Source: an uncultured Phycisphaerales bacterium
GTDB taxonomy: Bacteria; Planctomycetota; Phycisphaerae; Sedimentisphaerales; Anaerohalosphaeraceae
DNA: 64,000 nucleotides
NCBI GenBank assembly: GCA_937868095.1
Contig: CALMLO010000032.1
Location: 62,001-126,000 of the forward strand
Direction of reading: 5' to 3'
Each line of letters starts with the position of its first letter. The first letter of the stretch is position 1. Positions 35,369-43,832 of this stretch are shown piece after piece. Under the pieces are notes generated by a model that saw only the letters and a list, made by a program, of their open reading frames with translations, was not told the origin of the DNA and ran no database searches. Position numbers and translations under genes: made by a program.

Positions 35369-36135
35369 AGATGTGCCGGACGTTCAGAAATTGGTTTGTC
35401 GGGTGGTGCTGGGTTGCAGCGGCGCTGTCTTTGCCAGTGGAAGCGGGGGAGGAGCCGAATGTTCCGCGATCTGTAACCGATCTTCGGCGGCAGATTCAGG
35501 GCGAACTGATTGAGCCGATTTATTTGTCGATGACATCGGTCAGCTCGGTGGATTTGGACTCACTGATTGACAGTCTGGAACGATTGACGATTCCGGCTCA
35601 GCCGACGAGGGTTTCTGCTGAGGCGGGTTCTTCTGCTTCAAAGGCGGCTTCTTCAAAGGCAGCTTCGCTACAGACGCCTGAGCCGATGGCGGCTTCTCTG
35701 TCTTCTGCGGAAAAGAAAGGGGCTTTGGAAGCGGGAAAACAAGCGGCTGATTCCGGTAAAGAGGCGGCGAAGAAGAAATGGCTGGAGCGGATTGATCAGA
35801 TTGCGGAGCCCGTCGAGCCGATGGCTCTGGCGGATGCTCTGTTCCGCTGCGGAGAGTATGAGCGGGCGGAGCGGTTTTATCGGCTGGCTGCTGAGCAGAT
35901 TGGTTCTCCGCCGGAGTCGGATTGGCAGTGGGCTGTCTTTCAGCGAGCCAATTGTCTGCGGCACAGCCAGCCGCAGCAGGCACGGCAAGTGTATGAAGAA
36001 TTGCTGAAACAGGTTCCCGCCGGCCGCTGGAGCAGTGTGGCCAAGGCGGCGACGGAAACCCTTCAATGGTATGAAACAATGGAATCATCTTTCCTGAAGA
36101 GGATAGTCAGTGAACCAAACAGTTTGCCCGAGTGA
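35365..36135 (+). CDS. Exported protein with TPR-like C-terminus, unknown function
   Basis: This 256-residue protein begins with a probable signal peptide (basic start, then WFVGWCWVAAALSLPVEA). A low-complexity Ala/Ser/Lys stretch follows (about 85-140), then two or three TPR-like helices (ALADALFRCGEYERAERFY). Its ATG overlaps the stop of the large TPR gene (ATGA) and its 3' end overlaps the next gene by 26 bases, so the three are tightly coupled. It may form a complex with the upstream TPR protein. No family was recognised. Confidence 0.65.
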   Translation: MKMCRTFRNWFVGWCWVAAALSLPVEAGEEPNVPRSVTDLRRQIQGELIEPIYLSMTSVSSVDLDSLIDSLERLTIPAQPTRVSAEAGSSASKAASSKAASLQTPEPMAASLSSAEKKGALEAGKQAADSGKEAAKKKWLERIDQIAEPVEPMALADALFRCGEYERAERFYRLAAEQIGSPPESDWQWAVFQRANCLRHSQPQQARQVYEELLKQVPAGRWSSVAKAATETLQWYETMESSFLKRIVSEPNSLPE

Positions 36136-37510
36136 GTTTTTGCAGGTTTTGATTCTGGATTCGGATCCGCAGCTGAATCGGGTGCTGCTGGAAAATCTGG
36201 CCCGGCGGGGAGTGCGCGGAACGGTGGCCGGAACGGACCGTGCGGCCCGCCGGCTTCTGGGCGAGTGTGCGTGGAATCTGATTTTTTACAATCCTTCCAT
36301 TGAACAGGGAACGAATGCAGAACAAGGGATGGATTTGCTTGGTCAGATTCGCCGTCAGTTTCCGGAGACACCGATTCTGGCTGTGGGTGAACGGGATTCT
36401 TCGGAAGAGGCGCTGCGAGCTGTTCGGGCGGGATGTGCCGATTATCTGGTCAAACCGCTGTGTGTGCAGCGGCTCGAGCATCTGCTGGATTGCTATCTTC
36501 CGGTTCATCAGACCAATGTGCTGGCTTCGATGGCGGAGCCGGCTTGCCGGCGGGTGATGATTGGCCAAAGCCGACGGCTCCAGCAGGTTCTCGAAATGGC
36601 GATGAAGGCGGCTCCAACGTCGGTATCCATTCTGCTGTGCGGGGAAAGCGGAACAGGGAAGGAATTGGCGGCGCACTTTATTCATACATGCAGCCGACGA
36701 GCCAAGGGACCGTTTATTCGGGTGAACTGTGCAGCGCTGGCGGAATCGCTTCTTGAAAGTGAGTTGTTCGGCCATGAAAAAGGGGCCTTTACCGGCGCGC
36801 TGTTCAGCCATCGGGGACGATTTGAACGGGCAGACGGCGGGACGCTGCTGCTGGACGAGATTACGGAGACGCCGCCGAGTTTTCAGGCCAAACTGCTGAG
36901 AGTGCTGGAGGAGATGAGTTTTGAGCGGGTTGGGGGGACAGAGAGCATCCGGGTGAATGTGCGGATTGTGAGTACGACCAATCAGGATATTCTTTGCCGT
37001 GTGCGAGAGGGGGCGTTTCGGGCGGATTTGTTTTATCGTCTGGCCGGCATTCGGCTGACTTTGCCGCCGCTGCGGGAACGCATTGAGGATTTGCCCGCTT
37101 TGATTTGGTTTTTTGTGAATCAATATGGGCCGGAAACAGGGCGTCAAATTCGGGGAATTGAACGGGAGACGCTGGATTTATTTGAACAATACTCCTGGCC
37201 GGGAAATATACGGCAGCTTCGGAATGTGGTGCGGACGGCTCTGATTCTTGGCGAAGGGCCGCTGCTGTCGGTGACTCGAATCCCTGCTTTGATGGAAGAA
37301 TTGAACGAAAATCGGTTTGAACCGGAAGGGTCGTGGATGCCGGAGAAGGGGTATTCTCTGGAGGAAGTGGAACGGCAGGCGATTCTGGCGGTTTTGGATC
37401 GGACAGGAGGCAATCAGTCTCAGGCAGCGCGGGTGCTGGGTATCAGCGATCGGACGCTGCGTGAACGGATTCGAAAATATCGGCGCCAGGAGGTCCTGAC
37501 GGCCGACTAA
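36110..37510 (+). CDS. Sigma-54-dependent activator with degenerate receiver (FlrC/FleQ-like)
   Basis: This 466-residue bacterial enhancer-binding protein has three parts: a receiver-like domain (1-130), a AAA+ domain (about 150-390) and a Fis-type helix-turn-helix (GGNQSQAARVLGISDRTL) at the end. Walker A is GESGTGKE (178-185), the sigma-54 contact loop GAFTGA is at 225-230 and Walker B is LLLDE. In the receiver the phospho-acceptor Asp is replaced by N61 (LIFYNPS), while K115 is kept. It therefore probably works without phosphorylation, like FleQ or FlrA. No histidine kinase is encoded nearby. It starts at a GTG and is presumably the activator of the operon's own sigma-54 promoter. Confidence 0.9.
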   Translation: MNQTVCPSEFLQVLILDSDPQLNRVLLENLARRGVRGTVAGTDRAARRLLGECAWNLIFYNPSIEQGTNAEQGMDLLGQIRRQFPETPILAVGERDSSEEALRAVRAGCADYLVKPLCVQRLEHLLDCYLPVHQTNVLASMAEPACRRVMIGQSRRLQQVLEMAMKAAPTSVSILLCGESGTGKELAAHFIHTCSRRAKGPFIRVNCAALAESLLESELFGHEKGAFTGALFSHRGRFERADGGTLLLDEITETPPSFQAKLLRVLEEMSFERVGGTESIRVNVRIVSTTNQDILCRVREGAFRADLFYRLAGIRLTLPPLRERIEDLPALIWFFVNQYGPETGRQIRGIERETLDLFEQYSWPGNIRQLRNVVRTALILGEGPLLSVTRIPALMEELNENRFEPEGSWMPEKGYSLEEVERQAILAVLDRTGGNQSQAARVLGISDRTLRERIRKYRRQEVLTAD

Positions 37511-37531
37511 GAGGGGAAAAGGATAGAGTGT

Positions 37532-38104
37532 ATGGCAGAAGAAAAAGCAAAAGAACGGAAATCGAAATCATCTTCCGCTTCTGAGGAAACCGGCAAAGGG
37601 AGCTGGGGCTTCTGGGCGATGCTGGCGGCGGTGGTAGCCGGGGCCTTGAGCGGGGGTTTTGCGCTCTGCCAGCTGCTGGGGGGGACGGATGATGCGTGTC
37701 CGGCTGCTCAGGTTGCGCCGGCAAAGACCGCTGAACAAAATTTTGATGCGTTCCTTTCGCAAAATGGGAAAAATCAGCCGGCCTGGATTTATGACGGGCT
37801 GGAGCCGGTTGTGTGCAATTTGGACGAGCCGGGAGTTACACGCTATGTGCGGGTTACGATTTCACTGGAAATGAGACCCGAGATGGACCGGACGAAGGGG
37901 GAACCGTATCTGGAGGAACGAAAACTGATTTTGCGGGATTGGCTGACAACTTATTTTGCAGGATTGAGTCTGGAGGATGTGCGCGGCAGCCGGAATCTGG
38001 AGAAAATCAAGCGTCAGATTCAGGAACAATTTAACGAGATGCTCTTTCCCAATAGCCGGCCGTATATTCAGCGGGTTCTGTTTCGGGAGTTTGCCGTACA
38101 ATGA
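37532..38104 (+). CDS. fliL: Flagellar basal body-associated protein FliL
   Basis: This 190-residue protein has a Lys/Ser-rich cytoplasmic start, one membrane helix (about 26-50) and a periplasmic stomatin-like domain. It shows the FliL features: LDEPGVTRYVRVTISLEM, SLEDVRGSRNLEKIK and a C-terminus ending VLFREFAVQ. FliL surrounds the stator units and supports torque. Its stop overlaps the ATG of the next gene by 4 bases. Confidence 0.88.
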   Translation: MAEEKAKERKSKSSSASEETGKGSWGFWAMLAAVVAGALSGGFALCQLLGGTDDACPAAQVAPAKTAEQNFDAFLSQNGKNQPAWIYDGLEPVVCNLDEPGVTRYVRVTISLEMRPEMDRTKGEPYLEERKLILRDWLTTYFAGLSLEDVRGSRNLEKIKRQIQEQFNEMLFPNSRPYIQRVLFREFAVQ

Positions 38105-39060
38105 GCCGGGAAGAGACGCGATTTTCGTTGACGCGGGAGAAACTCCAGCGGCTGGTGGAGCGGGCACGCCAGACTGAGGCGATGCAGCCGGAACCGGAGG
38201 CAAAGGAGTTTGACTGGACTTGTCCCCATCGGTTCGGTGCGGAGGCGCGTTCGCATCTGGAGGCGTTGGGCAACCGGATGGCGCTGTCTGTTCAGAAGGG
38301 GCTTAACGAACATTCGAATGGTTCGATTGAAAGTTCGCTGAAGGCAGTTCGTGAACATTTTGCCTATCGTCTGGCCCAGACGGTGAGTGTGGGCCAGGAG
38401 GGGCCTTATGTAATCGGGCTGCGGGATGAAAGCAAACAATGCATCGGCTGTCTTCTGTTTACCTTTGAAAATGCTCGTTTTCTGGTGGCCCAGATGCTTA
38501 ATGACCCGGAAGCGGCGGTCGGTCAGAACGGGACTTTTTCGGCACTGGAAGAGTCGATTTTGATGGATACGTCGGCTGTGCTGACCGGCTTTTTAAGCGA
38601 TGTGCTTGAGGAGCAGCTCCAACTGAAGATTCAGCCGAACGGGCAGCTGGTGCGGGGCGACTGGGTGATGCGGTCGCGTATTCTTGAGGATTTGTGCGAG
38701 TGGACCTTCGGGATTCAGTACAGTGTTCAGCAAGTGGAATTTTCTATCGTTCTTGAATCGGCTCTGCTGGATGCTTATGCAGGGGTTTCGATGCCGGCGG
38801 CGGTTCCCCCAAGCCAGTGTTCAGCCCGGATTCTTGAGCGGCTTCGCCAGGTGCCGGTCTCGGTGTGTGCCACGCTGGATACGGCTGTGGTCGGGCTGGG
38901 AGATTTGGCGCAGGTGGAGGCGGGGGATGTGCTTCTGTTCGGTCAGAAAATTCGTCGGCCGCTGCAGGTTCTGCTGAACGGCCGTCCGTGTTTTTATGCT
39001 TATCCGGCTCAGCAGCAAGGCAAACTGGCTCTGGTGATCGCGGAGCCGGAATCGGAATAG
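38101..39060 (+). CDS. fliM: Flagellar motor switch protein FliM
   Basis: This 319-residue protein has the FliM layout. An N-terminal segment (FSLTREKLQRLVE) stands where the CheY-binding peptide usually is but matches its LSQxEIDALL consensus poorly. A middle CheC-like domain starts FDWTCPHRFGAEA. A SpoA domain near 235-310 has VPVSVCATLDTAVVGLGDL and AGDVLLFGQKI. The GGxG motif common in FliM middle domains is not obvious. Position between fliL and fliN supports the call. The weak N-terminal motif raises the question of how CheY-P binds. Confidence 0.82.
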   Translation: MSREETRFSLTREKLQRLVERARQTEAMQPEPEAKEFDWTCPHRFGAEARSHLEALGNRMALSVQKGLNEHSNGSIESSLKAVREHFAYRLAQTVSVGQEGPYVIGLRDESKQCIGCLLFTFENARFLVAQMLNDPEAAVGQNGTFSALEESILMDTSAVLTGFLSDVLEEQLQLKIQPNGQLVRGDWVMRSRILEDLCEWTFGIQYSVQQVEFSIVLESALLDAYAGVSMPAAVPPSQCSARILERLRQVPVSVCATLDTAVVGLGDLAQVEAGDVLLFGQKIRRPLQVLLNGRPCFYAYPAQQQGKLALVIAEPESE

Positions 39061-39090
39061 AAAGGTTCTCTGGACAAGGAGATTTTTCGT

Positions 39091-39489
39091 ATGGCGGAAA
39101 CAGAACAGACAGCGGCTCAGACGTCGGCTGCTTCGGGGCCGGAATCGGCCAAAACGACGGTTCAGGAGGCAGGATTTGCTTCCGCGGAAGGGGCGGATGT
39201 GCGGGGCGGTCAGGAACATTTGGATATGCTTTTGGATATTCAGCTGCCGGTGACTGTCTCGCTGGGCAAGGCGGAAGTTCCGCTGCGGCGGCTTCTGCAG
39301 CTGCAGCCGGGTTCGGTTTTGTCGCTGGAGAAACAGATTGGCGAGCCGGTGGATTTGATTGTGCAGGGTGTGTCTTTTGCGACCGGGGATATTGTGGTGG
39401 TGGAAGACTGCTATGGCGTGCGGATTCGTGAGATTCTGAATGCAGCGGCGGCAGCGGGCCTGCACGGCGGCTCGGCCAAGGAAAGTTGA
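39091..39489 (+). CDS. fliN: Flagellar motor switch protein FliN
   Basis: This 132-residue protein has an Ala/Glu-rich N-terminal stretch and a C-terminal SpoA domain: DIQLPVTVSLGKAEVPLRRLLQL, PGSVLSLEKQIGEPVDLIV and VVVEDCYGVRIREIL. This is the standard FliN pattern. FliN forms the rim of the C-ring and docks export cargo. AAGGAG precedes the ATG. It lies 30 bp after fliM and 15 bp before flhA. Confidence 0.92.
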   Translation: MAETEQTAAQTSAASGPESAKTTVQEAGFASAEGADVRGGQEHLDMLLDIQLPVTVSLGKAEVPLRRLLQLQPGSVLSLEKQIGEPVDLIVQGVSFATGDIVVVEDCYGVRIREILNAAAAAGLHGGSAKES

Positions 39490-39504
39490 GACAGGTAGCG
39501 AACG

Positions 39505-41646
39505 ATGGCCTCTACAGCAAGCGTATCCTCTGAACGAGTGTTTGGAAGTGATCGGGTTGCGAAACTGGCAGCCAACAGTGATTTTCTGTTTGCGGTGGGT
39601 CTGGTAGGCGTATTGGCAACTTTGCTGATTCCGCTGCCGACCTTTCTGCTGGATGTGGGGCTGGCGTGCAGTATTTCGCTGGCGATTGCAGTGCTGATTA
39701 TTGTGCTGGCGGCCAGCGAACCGCTCGAATTATCGACGTTTCCTTCTCTGCTGCTGATTACGACGCTGTTTCGGCTTTCGCTGAATGTGGCTTCGACGCG
39801 TCTGGTTCTCCTGCAGGGGAATGCGGGGACAATCATTTCTACCTTCGGCAATTTTGTGGCCGGCGGCAATCTGGTGGTCGGTTTGGTGATGTTCCTGATT
39901 CTGGTTGTGATTCAGTTTGTTGTAATTACCAAAGGTGCCGGGCGCATCAGCGAAGTCAGTGCTCGTTTTATTTTGGATGCGATGCCGGGTAAACAGATGT
40001 CGATTGATGCGGACCTGAATGCCGGCATTATTACAGACAAGGAGGCCAAACAGCGGCGGGATGCGATCGTCCGGGAAAGTGAATTTTACGGGGCGATGGA
40101 CGGGGCCAGCAAATTTATCTCAGGGGACGCGAAGGCGGGTTTGATTATTACCGCTATCAATCTGGTTGGAGGGATTCTGCTGGGCTGGACGCGAGGGATG
40201 CCGATCGCATCGGCATTGCGGCAGTATTCCATTCTGACAATCGGCGACGGCTTGGTCAGCCAGATTCCTTCTCTGATTATCGCCGTCAGCAGCGGCTTTT
40301 TGGTGACGAAAATTCGTTCGGAGAATACGGTCGGCTATGATATGACCCGCCAGATGTTCAAGCAGCCGCAGGCGCTGCTGATTGCGGCGACGATTATCGG
40401 GGTTTTTGCGCTGGTGCCGGGTTTTCCGAAGGTTCCGTTTCTTTTGATTTCTGCTGTTTTGTGGTTTTTAGGATGGGGGGCGAAGAAACAGACTGCTTTG
40501 GAAAAAACCGCTGCCAAGAGTAAACCGGAAGCGGCGAAAAGTGCTGTGGTTGAAGAGCCGCCGGTGGAGGAGATTCTCCAGGCGGATGTTCTGTCTATTC
40601 TGGTGGGAGTTCGTCTGATCAGTCTGGTGGATCCGCGCCGGCAAAGCAGTGTGTTTGAGCGGATTGGGGCACTTCGCAAGAAAATAGCCCAAAAACTCGG
40701 GTTTATTTTTCCGCTGGTTCGGCTGCGTGATGATATTAATCTGGAGCCGTCGTCTTATGAAATTCGTCTGTATGACCATGTAATTGCCAGCGGCCGGCTT
40801 GAGCCGGACAAATATTTGGCGATGGATTCAGGGGCCGTTCAAAAGCCGATCAAAGGTATTCCGACAAAGGAGCCGGTGTATGGGCTGCCTGCCTTATGGA
40901 TTTCAGCGGCGGATAAGGAGACGGCGGAACTGAACGGTTATACGGTGATTGATCCGGAATCGGTGCTGATAACCCATTTGTCTGAGACGGTGATGCGGCA
41001 TGCTCATGAGCTGCTCACACGTGAGGATGTTCAGCAGCTTCTGGAGCGTCTGCGGAAGGTTCAGCCGTCGCTGGTTGGTGAGGTGGTGCCGGAGGTGGTT
41101 TCAGTAGGGCTGGTGCAGCGGGTTCTTCAGAATCTGCTCAAAGAAGGGATTTCGATTCGCGATTTGCCGCTGATTCTTGAGGCCCTTGGCGAGCACGGCG
41201 GCCGGACGAAGAATGCGGCTTTGCTGACGGAATGTGCGCGCAAGGCGCTGGCTCGCACCATTACGGAGCGGTGCAAGGGGTCAGATGGCAAGATTCATGC
41301 CCTTACGCTGGAGCCGGCTCTGGAGCATTCACTGCTGAACTGTGTCCAGCAAGGGACGGACGCAATTACGCTGGCTGTGCCGCCGGAAGCGGCTGCGCAG
41401 CTGAATCAGGCCATTGCGCAGGCGTGGAAGTCGGCCATGGACAAGGGAGTGGAGGAAGCGGTGCTGCTGTGTGATGCGCGGATTCGTCCGGGTTTAGTGA
41501 ATTTGATTTCGCGTTTTCTGCCTCGGCTGTCGATTGCGGCTTATGATGAAATTTGTGCGGGGACTCCGATTCAGACGGTGGAGACGATTTCGCTGCCGGA
41601 GGCGTCTTCGGTGCTCAGCCCGATGGGGGATGCCGTGGCGGTTTAG
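39505..41646 (+). CDS. flhA: Flagellar export gate protein FlhA
   Basis: This 713-residue protein is FlhA, the large integral-membrane component of the flagellar type III export gate. The first 340 residues hold about eight membrane helices. The FHIPEP-family signature RFILDAMPGKQMSIDADLNAG region is present (near 155-175). The cytoplasmic domain (about 365-700) has LLTREDVQQLL and VQRVLQNLLKEGISIRDL, which bind chaperone-cargo complexes. The length is typical. No flhB, fliP, fliQ or fliR is in the window, so other flagellar loci must lie elsewhere. Confidence 0.96.
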   Translation: MASTASVSSERVFGSDRVAKLAANSDFLFAVGLVGVLATLLIPLPTFLLDVGLACSISLAIAVLIIVLAASEPLELSTFPSLLLITTLFRLSLNVASTRLVLLQGNAGTIISTFGNFVAGGNLVVGLVMFLILVVIQFVVITKGAGRISEVSARFILDAMPGKQMSIDADLNAGIITDKEAKQRRDAIVRESEFYGAMDGASKFISGDAKAGLIITAINLVGGILLGWTRGMPIASALRQYSILTIGDGLVSQIPSLIIAVSSGFLVTKIRSENTVGYDMTRQMFKQPQALLIAATIIGVFALVPGFPKVPFLLISAVLWFLGWGAKKQTALEKTAAKSKPEAAKSAVVEEPPVEEILQADVLSILVGVRLISLVDPRRQSSVFERIGALRKKIAQKLGFIFPLVRLRDDINLEPSSYEIRLYDHVIASGRLEPDKYLAMDSGAVQKPIKGIPTKEPVYGLPALWISAADKETAELNGYTVIDPESVLITHLSETVMRHAHELLTREDVQQLLERLRKVQPSLVGEVVPEVVSVGLVQRVLQNLLKEGISIRDLPLILEALGEHGGRTKNAALLTECARKALARTITERCKGSDGKIHALTLEPALEHSLLNCVQQGTDAITLAVPPEAAAQLNQAIAQAWKSAMDKGVEEAVLLCDARIRPGLVNLISRFLPRLSIAAYDEICAGTPIQTVETISLPEASSVLSPMGDAVAV

Positions 41647-41671
41647 AAAAAGATGATGCTGAGGAGTTTGT

Positions 41672-41908
41672 GTGGAACAGCATGTACGAGTCATAGCAGT
41701 TTATTTGGCAATTTTGGTATTTTTCATCATGGCTGTTGCGGGCTGGCTGTTCGGCTGCAGTCCGGCTTTGTGCGGCGGGCGGGCGCTGGCGGGAGCGGTC
41801 ATTATGTACAGTGTGGTTCAAATCAGCGGACGAATTGTGATAAAGATTTTGCTGAATGCGATGGTGGAAAGCCATTTGCGCAGACAGGCCGACAGGATTA
41901 AACAATGA
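41672..41908 (+). CDS. Small two-helix membrane protein of the flagellar operon
   Basis: This 78-residue protein starts at a GTG with AGGAG about 7 bases upstream. It has two predicted membrane helices (about 6-28 and 36-60) and a basic C-terminal tail (RRQADRIK). Its stop overlaps the ATG of the sigma factor gene (ATGA). It stands where flhF/flhG often occur between flhA and fliA, but resembles neither. Not recognised. Confidence 0.65.
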   Translation: MEQHVRVIAVYLAILVFFIMAVAGWLFGCSPALCGGRALAGAVIMYSVVQISGRIVIKILLNAMVESHLRRQADRIKQ

Positions 41909-42753
41909 CAGAATCCACTGTTCCATCCTCTGAATCGATGCCGCCGGCTGTTTGTCCGGAGGCGCAGGCAGCCCAGGAATTTCTGGAGGAAGTGCCTGTT
42001 TCGCTGACAGGGCATGCCCTTCGGGCCTACGGCTCCCAAATGCGTGAGAGCCAGGCGGACCAGCGGATTCTGCAGTATCTTCCTTTGGTTCATCGGATTG
42101 TCAGCCAGGTGGTTTCCTATCTTCATCCGCCGCTGAGCCGGGAGGATTTGGTTTCTGCGGGCACCATTGGTCTGATTAAGGCCGCCCGCGATTATGATTC
42201 TTCCAAAGATGCGGAATTCAAGACGTATGCCTATATACGCGTCCGCGGGGCTGTAATTGACGAACTTCGGCAGTGGTCTTTTGCTCCGCCGACGCTGTCC
42301 AAACAACTGGAACAGGTTCAGGAGACCTCAGCCCGTCTGCTGGAGGAAAAAGGCAAGCCGCCGAGTGATGAAGAACTGGCCGAAGAAGTGCAGATGCCTT
42401 TGGAGAAACTTTATCATCTGTTTGAGACGGCTCGTGCCCGTCATTTTCTGTCGATTCACGGACTGGATGATGAGGCCCCTGCGCTGGGCGAGTGTCTGGC
42501 GGATCCAACCCAGTCGAGACCTTCGTGGCGGATGGAACGGGAGGAGTTGATTGAGGAACTGGGGGAGGCCATTCAAAATCTGCCGAAGAAGCAGCGGCGG
42601 ATTATTGTGCTGTATTACCTGAAGGAGCTGACGATGAGGCAGATTGCCGAGGTGCTGGATATTACGGAGTCCCGCGTCAGTCAGCTGCATGCGGCGGCAC
42701 TGTTTGCGCTCTCGACGTCACTGAAAAAGTGGAAAGTGGAAAAGGGTCTTTGA
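41905..42753 (+). CDS. fliA: Flagellar sigma factor FliA (sigma-28)
   Basis: This 282-residue sigma-70-family protein has region 2 (LPLVHRIVSQVVSYLHPPLSRE, then DLVSAGTIGLIKAARDYD and FKTYAYIRVRGAVIDELR), region 3 (GKPPSDEELAEEVQM) and region 4 (LPKKQRRIIVLYYLKELTMR, then QIAEVLDITESRVSQLH). The region 2 wording and the RGAVIDELR block are typical of FliA/WhiG. An extra N-terminal tail of about 45 residues is present. FliA directs late flagellar genes. A matching promoter occurs 1.8 kb downstream in front of a FlgM-like gene. Confidence 0.93.
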   Translation: MTESTVPSSESMPPAVCPEAQAAQEFLEEVPVSLTGHALRAYGSQMRESQADQRILQYLPLVHRIVSQVVSYLHPPLSREDLVSAGTIGLIKAARDYDSSKDAEFKTYAYIRVRGAVIDELRQWSFAPPTLSKQLEQVQETSARLLEEKGKPPSDEELAEEVQMPLEKLYHLFETARARHFLSIHGLDDEAPALGECLADPTQSRPSWRMEREELIEELGEAIQNLPKKQRRIIVLYYLKELTMRQIAEVLDITESRVSQLHAAALFALSTSLKKWKVEKGL

Positions 42754-42787
42754 AAAGACTTTTTCCCTGACAAAGAAAGGGAAACAG

Positions 42788-43000
42788 ATGGCAGACAAAA
42801 CAGATAGAAGCCTTGGTCCCCTGGAAGGGACGTTTCATGTTGAACAGACACCTGCCGTTGGAGCCCGCGTGAGCCGGAAAAAGGATTCATCCCCTCGTCA
42901 GCGGGAGAAGCGCCGTCAGGCCGGCGGGATTGAGAAGGTGCGTGAAGAAGAAATGGAGCAAACAGCGGAACCGGATGGTCATGTGGATTATCGTGCCTAA
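42788..43000 (+). CDS. Small charged protein, unknown
   Basis: This 70-residue protein is very polar and basic in the middle (RKKDSSPRQREKRRQAG) with no membrane segment. It lies 34 bp after fliA and 9 bp before the next small gene, with GAAAGGGA upstream of the ATG. Not recognised. Real by operon position and start context rather than by homology. Confidence 0.5.
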   Translation: MADKTDRSLGPLEGTFHVEQTPAVGARVSRKKDSSPRQREKRRQAGGIEKVREEEMEQTAEPDGHVDYRA

Positions 43001-43009
43001 GGAGCCCCG

Positions 43010-43276
43010 ATGAGCTTGGCAGGATTCAAACGAAAAGTCCGAATTCTTAAGAAGAGCCAGATCCAGGCGGGGCCTTCTGTTCAGCTGCCGTATTTCCGTA
43101 CGGCCGGCCCAGAGCCGCTTCGAAAGCACGGCGATGGCGGAGCAGACCGGCCCGCGCAGGCACGGATTGTGGAAAGCAATAGTGATTATGTGATTCTTGA
43201 AATTACCTGCGGTTGCGGGCAGAAAAGTTTTATTCAGTGCAATTACGGCAATGTAGCCGGTTCGCAGACCGAGTAG
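43010..43276 (+). CDS. Small cysteine-containing protein, unknown
   Basis: This 88-residue protein has a basic N-terminus and a C-terminal block IVESNSDYVILEITCGCGQ, with a CxC pair and a third cysteine nearby (IQCNYG). The block resembles half of a metal-binding ribbon but lacks a clear partner. AAGGAG precedes the ATG. Not recognised. Confidence 0.55.
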   Translation: MSLAGFKRKVRILKKSQIQAGPSVQLPYFRTAGPEPLRKHGDGGADRPAQARIVESNSDYVILEITCGCGQKSFIQCNYGNVAGSQTE

Positions 43277-43287
43277 GAGAGACGGCT

Positions 43288-43821
43288 ATGAACTCAATGA
43301 TTCTGAAGTGGATGGCGATTGCGGCGGCGGCGGCGAGTTTGGGATGCCAGATGCCAGAGCAGCCCGTGCCGGCTGTGCGCGGGGTTCCTTCGCAAACAGC
43401 TGCCCCTGCGGCGGGGGGTGAGTCTGCTTCTGCGGCGGCAGGGTCTGAAGTGATGGAGCGCCGTTTTACGGAAGGTCCGGCCGGGCCGGATGCCGTTCAA
43501 ACGGCTCTTATCTGGTCGGAGAAATATCAGCAGCTGTCGGAAACCGCCAATCAGCTGCGGGAGAAGAATATTCAGCTGTTTGAAGAAAATGCTCGTCTGA
43601 AAAAGGAAGTGGAGACACTCAGGGCCCAGTTGAGCCAGACGCAAAAGGAGCTGGAGGAGGCCAACGAGTTTCTCCAGAAGATGCATGTAGAACTGAATCA
43701 ATGGAAGGCCGATGTGCTCGGATTTCGAGATGAAATGCGCAAGGCGGAGGCCGCTCAGCTGCAGGCCCTTGGCAAGATTCTTCGCATTCTTGGAGCGGAA
43801 CCGGCGGACAACGGCGGCTGA
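43288..43821 (+). CDS. Exported coiled-coil protein, possible lipoprotein
   Basis: This 177-residue protein begins MNSMILKWMAIAAAAASLGC. It has a hydrophobic core followed by Cys, a possible but not ideal lipoprotein box (SLGC). A long coiled coil runs from about residue 80 to 160 (QLSETANQLREKNIQLFEEN). A flexible Ala/Pro/Ser-rich stretch separates the two. It follows the preceding gene by 11 bp and probably belongs to the flagellar operon. A role at the outer membrane around the basal body is conceivable but unproven. Confidence 0.65.
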   Translation: MNSMILKWMAIAAAAASLGCQMPEQPVPAVRGVPSQTAAPAAGGESASAAAGSEVMERRFTEGPAGPDAVQTALIWSEKYQQLSETANQLREKNIQLFEENARLKKEVETLRAQLSQTQKELEEANEFLQKMHVELNQWKADVLGFRDEMRKAEAAQLQALGKILRILGAEPADNGG

Positions 43822-43832
43822 GATTTTTAAAG

